Below are positions 45,691 to 54,988 of a stretch of 64,000 nucleotides of DNA, piece by piece (the stretch's first letter is position 1; each line of letters starts with the position of its first letter). The translations under genes and the position numbers were made by a program. Under the pieces are notes generated by a model. It worked only from the letters and a program-made list of their open reading frames with translations, searched no databases and had not been told where the DNA came from. Origin of the DNA: a virus; IMG/VR virus record IMGVR_UViG_3300023171_000008, positions 1 to 64,000 of that record. The stretch is one strand, 5' to 3'.

Positions 45691-47313
45691 TTAAGATATT
45701 GTTACATTGATTGTATAATTGTTACTAAACGGTACAGCATTCTGTAAAGTATAATATTTATATGATACTGAAGTGTTAGCAGCATCTGGTACAGTAGTAA
45801 CTGAATTATCTAATGTAAAAGTTAAAAATTCATTAGTACCTGTATTCTGAGCTGAAACTAGTGTTTTAGTAGAAGGTATTGCAATTACAAATCTTCTATT
45901 AGTTGTTCCTGTAGTAAAACTAAATGTATTACTTGAATTTACTACAGAAGAAGATAATAATGCAGTTCTTAAATTAGTTCCATTAGTAGGGAAAGCACTT
46001 ACGCTTCCACCATATTTTCTATATAATCCCATAATTGTTTGTTCTGGAGAATTAGTTGAACCTGAAGGTATTCTTCCTGTACAGTTTTGTTGACCTAAGT
46101 TATCATTTAAACAACTACCTTGTGCATAAAATACTTTACCTGAATATATAGTCGTTCCATTAGGAACTGTAAGTGTTTCAGTAAATGTACTTGCTGTAGA
46201 TACAGTATTAGCATTTTTATATATTATTTGGCTAGTTGGATTACCACCATTATTTTGAGTATAAAATTGACTAATATTAACTCCTACAGAAGTACCTACT
46301 TCATAACTATTAAATACATTAGGATTTGATTGAATATAAGATACTGGAGTTACATATGTAGGATTTTGTCTTAATAAATCATATATATTACCTATATCAT
46401 CGTTAGCTACTATATCTGTTAGATAAGTATGTTCTGCTTCTTGTAAATGCCATTGCCCTCCTAAAGGGTTTAATATTTGAGCATGAGTAGTAGCGTGTGG
46501 ATTTGCACCAGTTATTTGAGAATGAGTATATGCTGTTTGTGTATAATCTCCTCTACCTGCTGTAGAAGAAGTTGTACCTAATACTAAACCGCTTCCTATT
46601 TGTACATAAGTTGTACCACTCCATCTATAAGCTGTACTTGTATCTGCAGCTACATATATAATATCGGGTTGTCCTGTAGCAGGAAAGTTAGGTCTAGTAG
46701 GATATTCTTGAACTTGATCTATATAACTTGGTAATTGAGCTTCAGGAACTTTACCGTTAACTAAATCTGCTTTAGTTGATAGTTTTGCATCAAGATGTAT
46801 CTTTTGAACGTAATCTAAGCTCTGTATTCCACTGGAATGGTCTATAGTAGAACTAATACCTCTTGTAGTACTATCTATTGTTATAGCTCCTATATTAGCT
46901 TTACCAGCTCCTGTAATAGTTGATTTAGAAGTACCTGTTGCATCTTTTATATTAAGTGTCCAAATTCCAGATGTTTTAATTAATTCTAAAGATTGTGGTT
47001 CTGATCCAGCTTTAAATATTACATTTCCTGTTACTGGTTGTGATTGAGTAGTACCTGTTAAAGGAATATAATCTGCATTAATATCATTAACATCTATTGT
47101 TTTAAGAACTAAATCAGCATCTGCAATACCATCTTTAAACCAGTATTCTACAGCACTTCCATTTTCCATTATTACTACAGTTCTACCTTCTTTACGTAAG
47201 TTTGCTGTAGCTACTAAAGCTTCTGATATTGAGTTATAAGGACCTTTTAAAGCATCTACATCTGTAGAGGGATTTACTATTTTTACCTGTGTGGTTAAAT
47301 CAAATGTTGGCAT
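45691..47313 (-). CDS. tail fibre protein, paralogue
   Basis: A 540-aa fibre. The N-terminal ~90 residues (VKIVNPSTDVDALKGPYNSI) are homologous to the start of the 1247-aa fibre, and the C-terminal ~190 residues are homologous to the end of the 279-aa protein (NTGTTNRRFVIAIPSTKTL against NTGTTNKRFLIAIPGNKTL). A middle part has LDAKLSTKADLVNGKVPEAQLP and then DQVQEYPTRPNFPATG, typical of phage tail fibres. It thus looks like a modular receptor-binding protein with a shared anchor and a shared tip. Confidence 0.72.
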   Translation of the reverse strand: MPTFDLTTQVKIVNPSTDVDALKGPYNSISEALVATANLRKEGRTVVIMENGSAVEYWFKDGIADADLVLKTIDVNDINADYIPLTGTTQSQPVTGNVIFKAGSEPQSLELIKTSGIWTLNIKDATGTSKSTITGAGKANIGAITIDSTTRGISSTIDHSSGIQSLDYVQKIHLDAKLSTKADLVNGKVPEAQLPSYIDQVQEYPTRPNFPATGQPDIIYVAADTSTAYRWSGTTYVQIGSGLVLGTTSSTAGRGDYTQTAYTHSQITGANPHATTHAQILNPLGGQWHLQEAEHTYLTDIVANDDIGNIYDLLRQNPTYVTPVSYIQSNPNVFNSYEVGTSVGVNISQFYTQNNGGNPTSQIIYKNANTVSTASTFTETLTVPNGTTIYSGKVFYAQGSCLNDNLGQQNCTGRIPSGSTNSPEQTIMGLYRKYGGSVSAFPTNGTNLRTALLSSSVVNSSNTFSFTTGTTNRRFVIAIPSTKTLVSAQNTGTNEFLTFTLDNSVTTVPDAANTSVSYKYYTLQNAVPFSNNYTINVTIS

Positions 47314-47314
47314 A

Positions 47315-48154
47315 TTATATTATTGTTACGTTTAAAGTATAGTTTGAACTGAATGGAACTGCATTTTCTAAAACATAAACTTTATAAGCCTGATTTGTAC
47401 CACTTGCATCTGGAATAAAGCTAATAGTATTATATGTTATAAAATTTAAAAATTCGTTTGTTCCTGTATTCTGTACTGATATTAATGTTTTATTACCAGG
47501 TATAGCTATTAAAAATCTTTTATTGGTAGTACCAGTATTAAATGTAAAATTATTAGCTGTATTTAAAACTGAACTCGATAATAATTTATTTCTTAATTCT
47601 GTTCCACTTATAGGAAAATTATCTATTGATCCACTATATCTTCTTAAGGCTCCTGATATTGTTTTAATTGGAGATATTACAGTTCCTGCTGGTATTTGAT
47701 TAGTACAATCTATATTACCTAGGTTATTAGTTTTATTACATAATCCCTGACTATAATTTACATAACCTCCATATACTACATTTGATGAAGTTATAAATAA
47801 ATTTTCTGTAAAGGTATTTGTGTTAGTTACAATTGTACCGTTTTTAGTTATAAATTCAGATGTTTTATTACCTGCATCATTTTTATTAAATGTCTGAGTT
47901 ATATTAATTACTTGAGTAGACCCTATTTCAAAAGTATTAGAATTAATATTTAAACTAGAACTTGGTTGTGTATATGAAGGATGTATGATGGAAGCTTGTA
48001 TTACAGCATCTAATAAATCATATTGACTTTTCTTTAAATGATAAAACTCGTCTGGCTGTAATCCACCTTGTAATCCTGACAGATCATTATGATCTGTTAT
48101 ACCACCTCCACTACCCGAACCACTATTGGGATATACTATTTTTACATAAGCCAT
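47315..48154 (-). CDS. short tail fibre protein sharing the tip domain
   Basis: A 279-aa protein. It starts with a short basal part (VKIVYPNSGSGSGGG, DHNDLSGLQGG), then a region and C-terminus homologous to the 540-aa fibre over about 190 residues (ending PFSSNYTLNVTII versus PFSNNYTINVTIS). Compared with the larger paralogue it lacks the anchoring N-terminal domain. It may bind to the baseplate by another route or form a mixed fibre. Confidence 0.7.
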   Translation of the reverse strand: MAYVKIVYPNSGSGSGGGITDHNDLSGLQGGLQPDEFYHLKKSQYDLLDAVIQASIIHPSYTQPSSSLNINSNTFEIGSTQVINITQTFNKNDAGNKTSEFITKNGTIVTNTNTFTENLFITSSNVVYGGYVNYSQGLCNKTNNLGNIDCTNQIPAGTVISPIKTISGALRRYSGSIDNFPISGTELRNKLLSSSVLNTANNFTFNTGTTNKRFLIAIPGNKTLISVQNTGTNEFLNFITYNTISFIPDASGTNQAYKVYVLENAVPFSSNYTLNVTII

Positions 48155-48155
48155 A

Positions 48156-48548
48156 TTAAGTAGTTTGTATTATATAATTTACAAGAGCTTTACTTCCTAA
48201 AGGAACAATAAAGTCTAATTCAAATTGATTTAAATTGGTAAATTCAAGATTGATAGAAGCACCTTGAGGTATTTCTACATTATCATAAACAATATTACCT
48301 CTAACAGCTACTATAGTTATTGCATGAAAAGTATTGGCTGCATAATTAATATTTAAATCTTCAGTAATAGCATCATGTGATTCACTAACTAATGTATTAT
48401 AAGCAATTCCTCCATTATTACAGTTATTTACAGTAGCTATTAATTCTACTAATTTCTGCATATCTTCTGCTTTTAACTTAGTACAGTCTTGAAAAGCATT
48501 TAGTAAATAATTTACTGTATTTGATATTTGATTACATTCTATTGGCAT
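48156..48548 (-). CDS. virion-associated hypothetical protein
   Basis: A 130-aa protein: the first half is helical with several Cys (PIECNQISNTVNY, QDCTKLKAEDMQKLV), the second half is beta-rich. It sits upstream of the fibre genes, so an adaptor, fibre base or chaperone is plausible. No family is recognised. Confidence 0.55.
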   Translation of the reverse strand: MPIECNQISNTVNYLLNAFQDCTKLKAEDMQKLVELIATVNNCNNGGIAYNTLVSESHDAITEDLNINYAANTFHAITIVAVRGNIVYDNVEIPQGASINLEFTNLNQFELDFIVPLGSKALVNYIIQTT

Positions 48549-48557
48549 AATTAATAT

Positions 48558-49082
48558 TTATTTAGGAATTATAGGTATTGTTGGTTGAGGACATATTATT
48601 CTTCTTAATTTCCAACCCGTTGATTCTCTTACACCAGTAATTACTACTGTAAAGGTAGCTGGAAAAGCTTCTGTTTTATTAAAATAAAGTATACCTCTTC
48701 CTGCAGTAGGTTCTTCTGGACTTCTATCAGCTACATCAGATTGAGTAACAATTACTCTTGCTGTTTCTCCAGTATTTTCAAAAACTGTATTATTATATTG
48801 ATATATAGGTATAGTTATATCTGTACCTACTAAACCAAAATAATCAGGAGGATTACCGCGTATACCATCTCCTACATATTTACTATCTTTTATTAATAAT
48901 CCATTATAATATATTTGAAATCTATCTGGTAAATCATTAGCATCATATTCTACACCTGTATAACCTGTTCCTGTTCCTATAGTGATGTCTACTTGATATA
49001 TACCTTTTGATCCATTAAAATCTAAAGATCCACCACAAGCTATTGTAGTGTCTTTTAATTTTGTTATTGTCATTGTCGCCAT
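48558..49082 (-). CDS. beta-rich virion protein, jelly-roll-like
   Basis: A 174-aa protein with an Ig- or jelly-roll-like run of strands (KGIYQVDITIGTGTGYTGVEY, then PDRFQIYYNGLLIKDS). The end is FTVVITGVRESTGWKLRRI, and the protein is Pro-rich at the C-terminus. No catalytic motif is seen. It is probably a structural component of the fibre or head decoration. Confidence 0.55.
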   Translation of the reverse strand: MATMTITKLKDTTIACGGSLDFNGSKGIYQVDITIGTGTGYTGVEYDANDLPDRFQIYYNGLLIKDSKYVGDGIRGNPPDYFGLVGTDITIPIYQYNNTVFENTGETARVIVTQSDVADRSPEEPTAGRGILYFNKTEAFPATFTVVITGVRESTGWKLRRIICPQPTIPIIPK

Positions 49083-50065
49083 TATTCTGAGTATTGCATT
49101 GAACCTATATCTGATACTACATAATTAAATGTAACTATGTATTCATCTTTAATACTAGATAAAGGATAATATTTTAGTAATTGTGTTTCTAATGTAGCTA
49201 ATAATATTTCTTGACCTATGAATGCAGGAATATCATTATAAGTTAAATTACCTAATGCTGGTAAACTTAATATTTTTAAAGCATATGGTTCATCTAATTC
49301 AGGATCGTGATAAGTAGGATTAGTATTAATTGTAAAATCTTCTTTAACAAAAGTTATAATTTCATCATGTATAATAACTTTATTATTATCTCCAACTGAA
49401 TCAGGTGGTAAATTCAATATTTCATTATAAACTAAAGTTATATTTTTGTCAATACTAAATAAAGTATTAAAATTATTATCACTTATTTTAAATGTAATAA
49501 CTTCTGTAATAAGATCTTCAGTATTCCTTTGATAACTTAAATTAATTACATTAGTAATATTAAATATAAAATTTAAAGTTACAGGTTCATTATTATAATA
49601 TAAAGTTCCATATAAAGGTAATGCTGTAATCATTATGTCTTTAGCTAAATCACTTTCTTTATCAAAATAATCTTTAGTAAACATTGATCTTGTAAAATAA
49701 AATGATTGTCCTATTTCTAAATCAATATTTTCTACTATCACATTATCTACAACAGGTGGTGTATTTATAACTATTAAATTACTATTATTAGGATTACAAT
49801 CTTTACATCCAACTAAATTAGTATATATACTTCTCTGTTCTCTATATTTACAAATATCTTTATCAGTATTTTCAAAATAGATTAATAAATTTTTAAGTTT
49901 ATTTAAAGTTATATTATTATAACAAGATGGACAATCGTATATAAATTCATTAATTATATCTACTAATAATAAAGTTTTAAAATCTAATGTACCATAAGAA
50001 CTAGCTCTATTTAACTTTTTATATAAAGAACCTATTAATGTTTTAAAACTAGTTATCTCATTCAT
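49082..50065 (-). CDS. structural protein with Cys pairs and cadherin/Ig-like repeats
   Basis: A 327-aa protein. The N-terminal third is helical with CPSC and CKDC pairs (residues ~35-75 and 75-80). From about residue 100, two similar Ig/cadherin-like units follow: FTKDYFDKESDLAKDIMITA... and FTINTNPTYHDPELDEPYAL..., each with an acidic D-x-E motif and an I-x-x-LP-x-xG pattern. Such repeats are common in adhesive surface proteins of phages and Bacteroidetes and might bind calcium. It overlaps both neighbours by one base. Confidence 0.6.
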   Translation of the reverse strand: MNEITSFKTLIGSLYKKLNRASSYGTLDFKTLLLVDIINEFIYDCPSCYNNITLNKLKNLLIYFENTDKDICKYREQRSIYTNLVGCKDCNPNNSNLIVINTPPVVDNVIVENIDLEIGQSFYFTRSMFTKDYFDKESDLAKDIMITALPLYGTLYYNNEPVTLNFIFNITNVINLSYQRNTEDLITEVITFKISDNNFNTLFSIDKNITLVYNEILNLPPDSVGDNNKVIIHDEIITFVKEDFTINTNPTYHDPELDEPYALKILSLPALGNLTYNDIPAFIGQEILLATLETQLLKYYPLSSIKDEYIVTFNYVVSDIGSMQYSE

Positions 50066-50667
50066 TATACTAAAATTAAATTATTATCTAATATTCCAAA
50101 ATTTAAATTACTATTATAAATTGGATCTCTAAGTTTTCTACAACTAATACAATCTACATTTGATATTAATTTCTTAAGTTTCTTATATAAATAAATAGCT
50201 TCTTCATAATATCCTAATTGCAAAGATGTACATATACCCTTATTAATTAAATATAAGTTAGTTATATTGTCAATATTGTCATGATTATTTCTACAACCAA
50301 CACAATCTTCTAATTCTAATATTCTATCTAATATATAAGATTTAACATTATTTAAATTAGCAGCAATTCCTATAACAGCATTTTGACATGATACACAGTC
50401 ACTATCTTCTACATAATTAGAAGTTATTTCTAAAAACCATATACCATTAAAAGAATTAATATTTATATCATTAGTTGTAATAATAAAAACTTCATTATTA
50501 CTAGTTTGTTCCAATTTAAAACTTACATCAATTGCAGTACTATAATCTTTAAATGTATTTTCATTCCATAATAACACTTTAGTAATTATAGAATTTACAT
50601 TTGTAGTAATGTCTACATTTATATTAGTAGCGTCATTATTTATTGATAAATTGTTAATATATATCAT
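50065..50667 (-). CDS. structural protein with three CxxC motifs
   Basis: A 200-aa protein. The N-terminal half is beta-rich, the second half contains CVSC, CVGC and CISC (with RNNHDN after the second and RKLRDP after the third), spaced by helices. The CxxC motif also occurs in the next gene downstream (327-aa protein), suggesting a shared module or metal-binding knuckle. It ends the run of genes that reads from the head region; a terminator of the next upstream gene lies just before its start. Confidence 0.6.
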   Translation of the reverse strand: MIYINNLSINNDATNINVDITTNVNSIITKVLLWNENTFKDYSTAIDVSFKLEQTSNNEVFIITTNDININSFNGIWFLEITSNYVEDSDCVSCQNAVIGIAANLNNVKSYILDRILELEDCVGCRNNHDNIDNITNLYLINKGICTSLQLGYYEEAIYLYKKLKKLISNVDCISCRKLRDPIYNSNLNFGILDNNLILV

Positions 50668-50682
50668 ATGATTGCATAAAAA

Positions 50683-50714
50683 AAGAGGAGCAAGTTAATT
50701 ACTCTACTCCTCTT
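50683..50714 (-). terminator. terminator of the 332-aa virion gene
   Basis: On the - strand AAGAGGAG (50714-50707) and CTCCTCTT (50690-50683) form an 8-bp stem with a 16-nt loop and a T-run (TTTTTTT) after it. It separates the probable auxiliary head protein from the fibre genes. The same stem sequence recurs in the structured element after nrdA. Confidence 0.82.
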
Positions 50715-50733
50715 ATTATTTTAAGATTAATTA

Positions 50734-51732
50734 TTAAACTACTGCAAGATTTGCAGGTACTTCAGCATATGTTCCAATTGCAGTACGAAGATCTGCAAGT
50801 ACTGCGTTAGTAGCAGCATTTTGTGCTAGCGTGTCAGCAGATTTTTGCACTAATATATGTAGTACTTTGTACTGACGTTCTACAATAGTAGATTTACGTG
50901 GCTCATAGTATTTAAGTGCAATTACATTATATATACCGTCTTTAGCGGTATAAAATGGAGCACGACTAAATAGATCTGCAGGAATACCCATACCATGATC
51001 TGCATCATAGTCAAATCCTTTAACAAACCATTCGTAATTAGTTGCCCATTTACCAGTACCATTTCCAACTACACCTTGAGTTGTAACTGTTGAAGTAAGT
51101 AGACCTAAGTTACTGTTATAACCAGCAAAAGCATTTTCATATACTTTACCAACTACTTCAAAACCTAGTTTACGACCATCGTCTCTACCTGGGTTGTTAA
51201 CTTGAATTACTTCAGCTACTTGAATGCCTGTACCATTAGCAGTTGCAACGAATTCACGATTACCTCTACGACCCAAATTTCCATTTAGTGAAGCAAGTAG
51301 TCCATCACGAATTACAGTTGCAGTAGGAGCTACAGCACCAGTTACATAATAACCTTGAATTACTTCAAAGTTTTCAGATGAAAGTTGGTCAAATAGACGT
51401 ACTTCAATTTCGTAAGTACGATTAGCAGCAGCTACTCCACCAGTTGCAAAACCATCTACTTTAACTACTTTAGCAACTTCAGCCTGATAAGGTCTAACTG
51501 TTACTTTATCAACATAACGAGGATTGATTTTATCACTAAATTCATAACCTCCTAATGCAGCAGAAGCTTTTTGTAAAACCTTGAATGGTTTACCTACTCC
51601 TACGTTCGTACCATCTGCCGATAGTACTTTAATTTCTTTATCTGTTGCAGATGCAACAAATGTATCAATAGTAGTTTCTGTTGCTACAGCGTTACCTACT
51701 ATAATTCGATTTACCTGGTCGGTGCTAAACAT
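50734..51732 (-). CDS. abundant virion protein, auxiliary capsid or tail candidate
   Basis: A 332-aa protein, beta-rich and high in Ala, Val, Gly and Thr, with a base composition richer in G and C like that of the major capsid gene; this is typical of abundantly expressed structural genes. It follows the MCP and connector genes and has its own terminator. In crAss-like phages an auxiliary capsid protein is encoded near here, so this is one candidate, but a tail component is not excluded. Confidence 0.5.
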   Translation of the reverse strand: MFSTDQVNRIIVGNAVATETTIDTFVASATDKEIKVLSADGTNVGVGKPFKVLQKASAALGGYEFSDKINPRYVDKVTVRPYQAEVAKVVKVDGFATGGVAAANRTYEIEVRLFDQLSSENFEVIQGYYVTGAVAPTATVIRDGLLASLNGNLGRRGNREFVATANGTGIQVAEVIQVNNPGRDDGRKLGFEVVGKVYENAFAGYNSNLGLLTSTVTTQGVVGNGTGKWATNYEWFVKGFDYDADHGMGIPADLFSRAPFYTAKDGIYNVIALKYYEPRKSTIVERQYKVLHILVQKSADTLAQNAATNAVLADLRTAIGTYAEVPANLAVV

Positions 51733-51771
51733 TGATTAAAATGTATTTAATTAATAATATATAATTGATTT

Positions 51772-52518
51772 TTATTCATTACGAACATCTAATTGAACTT
51801 TGGACTGTAAGTCATTTACCTTATAGTCTCTAATTGCAAGTTCAATAGCTCTATCTAATATTTCTCGATGGATAGAATCATCTAATTCTGAAGTTAAAGG
51901 TAAAGATTCTCCATCTATAGTTAAACTTTCCAATGGATAAAGAATAGTTAAATCTCCTAATATAATAGGTTTAGGATTTTTTAAATATCTTAATCTATAT
52001 TCTAAACTTCCAGTTATATTAAATGGTGATATAATTTCAACAACTTGATTAGAGTTAACATTTGAAATATCTAATCTCCAAGCTTTACTTGTATCAGGAC
52101 GTTTAAAAGGATTATTTATTTGAGTATTATATTCATCATATGAAGTAGGTTTAACTTCTATAATTGAATTATTATGACAATCATTAGAAGTTATTTTAAC
52201 TTGCTCATTTACAATTAAAAATAAATCTGTAGGTAATACAAAGTATTTAGCTTGATTACTTATATTAGAAGAATCTGTAATTGAATTAGTTGTTTTATAA
52301 TCTTTAATTAATTGTCTTAAATCATTACGCCTTTTCTCAGAAGCTTCAAAACCTTTTCCTTTACGATTACTTAATGGATCATAATAATTTTTAACAAGTT
52401 GTTGTTGGGCAGTCGTGAGATAAACAGACTTCTCATATACATCTATAGGTGGAGCAGAAGCTCCTGCAATACTATTATATCCAATATCAAATTCTAATCC
52501 AAATTCTTCTACTGTCAT
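51772..52518 (-). CDS. head-tail connector candidate
   Basis: A 248-aa protein, conserved-looking in position directly after the MCP and the 285-aa protein. N-terminus TVEEFGLEFDIGYNSIAGAS, a basic helix at residues 50-70 and a mainly beta C-terminal half (LEYRLRYLKNPKPIIL, then helix EILDRAIELAIRDY). The pattern resembles crAss-like head-completion or connector proteins. It ends with the 1-base overlap typical of this arm. Confidence 0.55.
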   Translation of the reverse strand: MTVEEFGLEFDIGYNSIAGASAPPIDVYEKSVYLTTAQQQLVKNYYDPLSNRKGKGFEASEKRRNDLRQLIKDYKTTNSITDSSNISNQAKYFVLPTDLFLIVNEQVKITSNDCHNNSIIEVKPTSYDEYNTQINNPFKRPDTSKAWRLDISNVNSNQVVEIISPFNITGSLEYRLRYLKNPKPIILGDLTILYPLESLTIDGESLPLTSELDDSIHREILDRAIELAIRDYKVNDLQSKVQLDVRNE

Positions 52519-53375
52519 TATTTATTAATTTTAGCTTCTAAAAGCATTCTAACTTCTTGATTCTTATTATTATCTAAATATAATACAGCATTTTCAAATG
52601 TAGATATTTGTCCAGATTCAGCTAAATCAAGTCCATCGGATGTTGAATATCTATTAGATTTTTTAACTATAACACCTTTATCTACACCTATATTAATTAA
52701 TAGTTTAGTATAAAAAGCTTTATCACTAACAACATTTACAAATGCAGTAGGATTAGTATCAATAAATTCTTCAACTTTATGCTGTAACCAATCTAGTTTA
52801 GAATCTGAAGATAAAGCTTTATTAGTAAGTAATTTAAGTACTCCTAATAGTTTTTCTCTATCATCCTCTATTTTACCATATAGTTTAAATGCTTCTTTCT
52901 TAGAATCGTATTTACCTTTAGTTTCAAGCATTTCTTCATTCTCCCTAGTAATAACAAATTGATAAGTAAGATTTTTATTACGATCTGCCCAAGATGGTGC
53001 AATTTCATATTTATCTAAACTTTCAAGTATTTTAATAGAGATATAACTCATTGGGTCACTTAGATCAAATCTATTTGCACCTTCTTCTTTATAAAGAGCT
53101 ACATTATATTTAGTCCAAAAGTCTCCATATACTGAAAGATTTAATCCAGTAACTTGTTCTAAATATTCTTTCTCTTCATCATTTAAAACATTCTTTATGC
53201 TGCCGTTACGTTGTAGTGGTGCATAAAACTTACGTACAGCTCCTGATAACATACCACCTGCAATTACGTGATCTTTAGCTACATTAGCAGCCATACCTTT
53301 ATTTCTATGAATGTATTTTACAATTACTATTTCATTTGGTAATGTAAAATTACTCTTAACTTCTTGTGTTTTCAT
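52518..53375 (-). CDS. structural protein downstream of MCP
   Basis: A 285-aa protein that follows the capsid gene after a terminator. A purine-rich AAGGAAGAAG precedes the ATG, one of the few Shine-Dalgarno-like signals in the window. The N-terminus (IVIVKYIHRNKGMAANVAKDH) and the middle show mixed alpha/beta features; no catalytic motif is found. Its position suggests a head-assembly or minor virion protein of unknown function that is conserved in crAss-like genomes. Confidence 0.6.
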   Translation of the reverse strand: MKTQEVKSNFTLPNEIVIVKYIHRNKGMAANVAKDHVIAGGMLSGAVRKFYAPLQRNGSIKNVLNDEEKEYLEQVTGLNLSVYGDFWTKYNVALYKEEGANRFDLSDPMSYISIKILESLDKYEIAPSWADRNKNLTYQFVITRENEEMLETKGKYDSKKEAFKLYGKIEDDREKLLGVLKLLTNKALSSDSKLDWLQHKVEEFIDTNPTAFVNVVSDKAFYTKLLINIGVDKGVIVKKSNRYSTSDGLDLAESGQISTFENAVLYLDNNKNQEVRMLLEAKINK

Positions 53376-53404
53376 CTTCTTCCTTAAGATTTAATATTAT
53401 AAAA

Positions 53405-53430
53405 AAGAGGTGTTTATAGGTACACCTCTT
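53405..53430 (-). terminator. terminator of the major capsid gene
   Basis: On the - strand AAGAGGTGT (53430-53422) pairs with ACACCTCTT (53413-53405), with an 8-nt loop and a following T-run. It closes the scaffold-capsid unit. Confidence 0.88.
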
Positions 53431-53450
53431 AATAAAACCTTTAATATAAT

Positions 53451-54965
53451 TTAGTATAATATACTTGGTATAAGTGATAGTGTACGACCTGGATCTTTCA
53501 CTAATGCACCTGTACCTTCAATAAATGCAGTCATTGTAGCACTATCTTCCATTGTAGTCATTATACCACCACGTTGTCCTGTAAATGGATTACGGAAACC
53601 TGCTTGATAACCACGTATTTCTGGAGTGTTAGATACTTTAATTCTTTGAATATTAGGATCAGCTTGCGAACCTATATAAAGAATATCATAACGATATGAT
53701 TCAGCTACACCACCATCAGGGTGTATAATTTTATTACGAACCCTGTCATCATACATTGGATCTACTTCTAGTACAACATGAATGTTGTTAGGAGCGCGAT
53801 ATTCTGTAAATTGGAATCCTAAGCTAAATGCATTATCATGGAATTTAGATTGAACTTGTTTGATTGCATTTTGATTAGTATTATCAAAACCAATACCTGT
53901 CCAACCACTAGCTAATTGTGTAATAGCTCTGTGGAATTGAGCAGCTCCACGTTCACCTGTACGAAGGATAAATTTCCTTTCATCCCAATCTAGTTTACCT
54001 TCAGATAGTTCAGATAAGGCATCTTCTAGTAAAGCTAATGAAAATCTATTATAGAAGATTGTATTAGAAACTTCCATTTGTTCCCTAATACCTGAACCAG
54101 CTTTAATAGTAATACCTGAAGCAGCGATATTCAAATAACGACCAGCTTCATCACGATTGGTTTTACCAAACATCATTGTCCTAGACTTAAGTTTAGAAAT
54201 CTGACGTTCAAATTGCCACATTACTTCTTGCATCCAATATTCCGATGTATGTACTTTACCAGTTTTAGGATCTCTTGTTTCAAGACCAGTAGTATAAACT
54301 GGTTGAACTTTCATATCAATCATTGCACCAGATACTTTATGTTCTACCCTTATTGCAGTAACTGAATTACGCATTAAGAATGGGGAAGTAAATTGTATAC
54401 CAGCACCTTGGATTGAAAGTTCGTCTTCAACTGGAGCACCTTCAATACTAAATCTGTTTCCAGGCAAGAATTCATCTCCAGGAATACCTGCTAATGATTC
54501 TGAACCACCCCATACTTCACAAGTATAAACATAATTTTGTCCTTCTTCATAAGGATCTTCTAGAATACGCATTTGATAAACATCTGGTCTATGTCCTGCA
54601 ATCAAATGCATTTTAGTAAACCAACGTTCTGCAAATACTAGTTCAAAAGTAGTACGAGCTTGTCCTACATTAGTAGTACTTGACGTAACTACTGCACCTT
54701 CATAACGTGCTTCTACTAGTGGAATATTCCTTTCATCACTACCAATTACTTTCCATACAAAATCTGTAGCACCTGCTTCAAGAGTTTTTTCAGGGAACAT
54801 AGATAAAGTTGTATCTAGGTTTTTCATACCTGAATTTTGTAATAGAATTGTTGTAATAGGAGATATTAGTTCTGGTTTATGTCCAAATAAAGCACCTATG
54901 TGGTTTTTAAGCGTTAGACCCGACCATGAGGTCGATTTTGTCATTTGAAAGCGACTTGTAGCCAT
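53451..54965 (-). CDS. major capsid protein, HK97-like, crAss type
   Basis: A 504-aa major capsid protein. The N-terminus (FQMTKSTSWSGLTLKNHIGA, then LISPITTILLQNS) and the length match crAss-like capsid proteins, which have the HK97 fold. The position, directly downstream of an acidic scaffold-like gene and before a terminator, agrees. The codon use and higher G+C fit very high expression. The phage GroEL/GroES-like proteins upstream might help it fold. Confidence 0.85.
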   Translation of the reverse strand: MATSRFQMTKSTSWSGLTLKNHIGALFGHKPELISPITTILLQNSGMKNLDTTLSMFPEKTLEAGATDFVWKVIGSDERNIPLVEARYEGAVVTSSTTNVGQARTTFELVFAERWFTKMHLIAGHRPDVYQMRILEDPYEEGQNYVYTCEVWGGSESLAGIPGDEFLPGNRFSIEGAPVEDELSIQGAGIQFTSPFLMRNSVTAIRVEHKVSGAMIDMKVQPVYTTGLETRDPKTGKVHTSEYWMQEVMWQFERQISKLKSRTMMFGKTNRDEAGRYLNIAASGITIKAGSGIREQMEVSNTIFYNRFSLALLEDALSELSEGKLDWDERKFILRTGERGAAQFHRAITQLASGWTGIGFDNTNQNAIKQVQSKFHDNAFSLGFQFTEYRAPNNIHVVLEVDPMYDDRVRNKIIHPDGGVAESYRYDILYIGSQADPNIQRIKVSNTPEIRGYQAGFRNPFTGQRGGIMTTMEDSATMTAFIEGTGALVKDPGRTLSLIPSILY

Positions 54966-54988
54966 TATTTATTTAAGTTGTTAAAATT

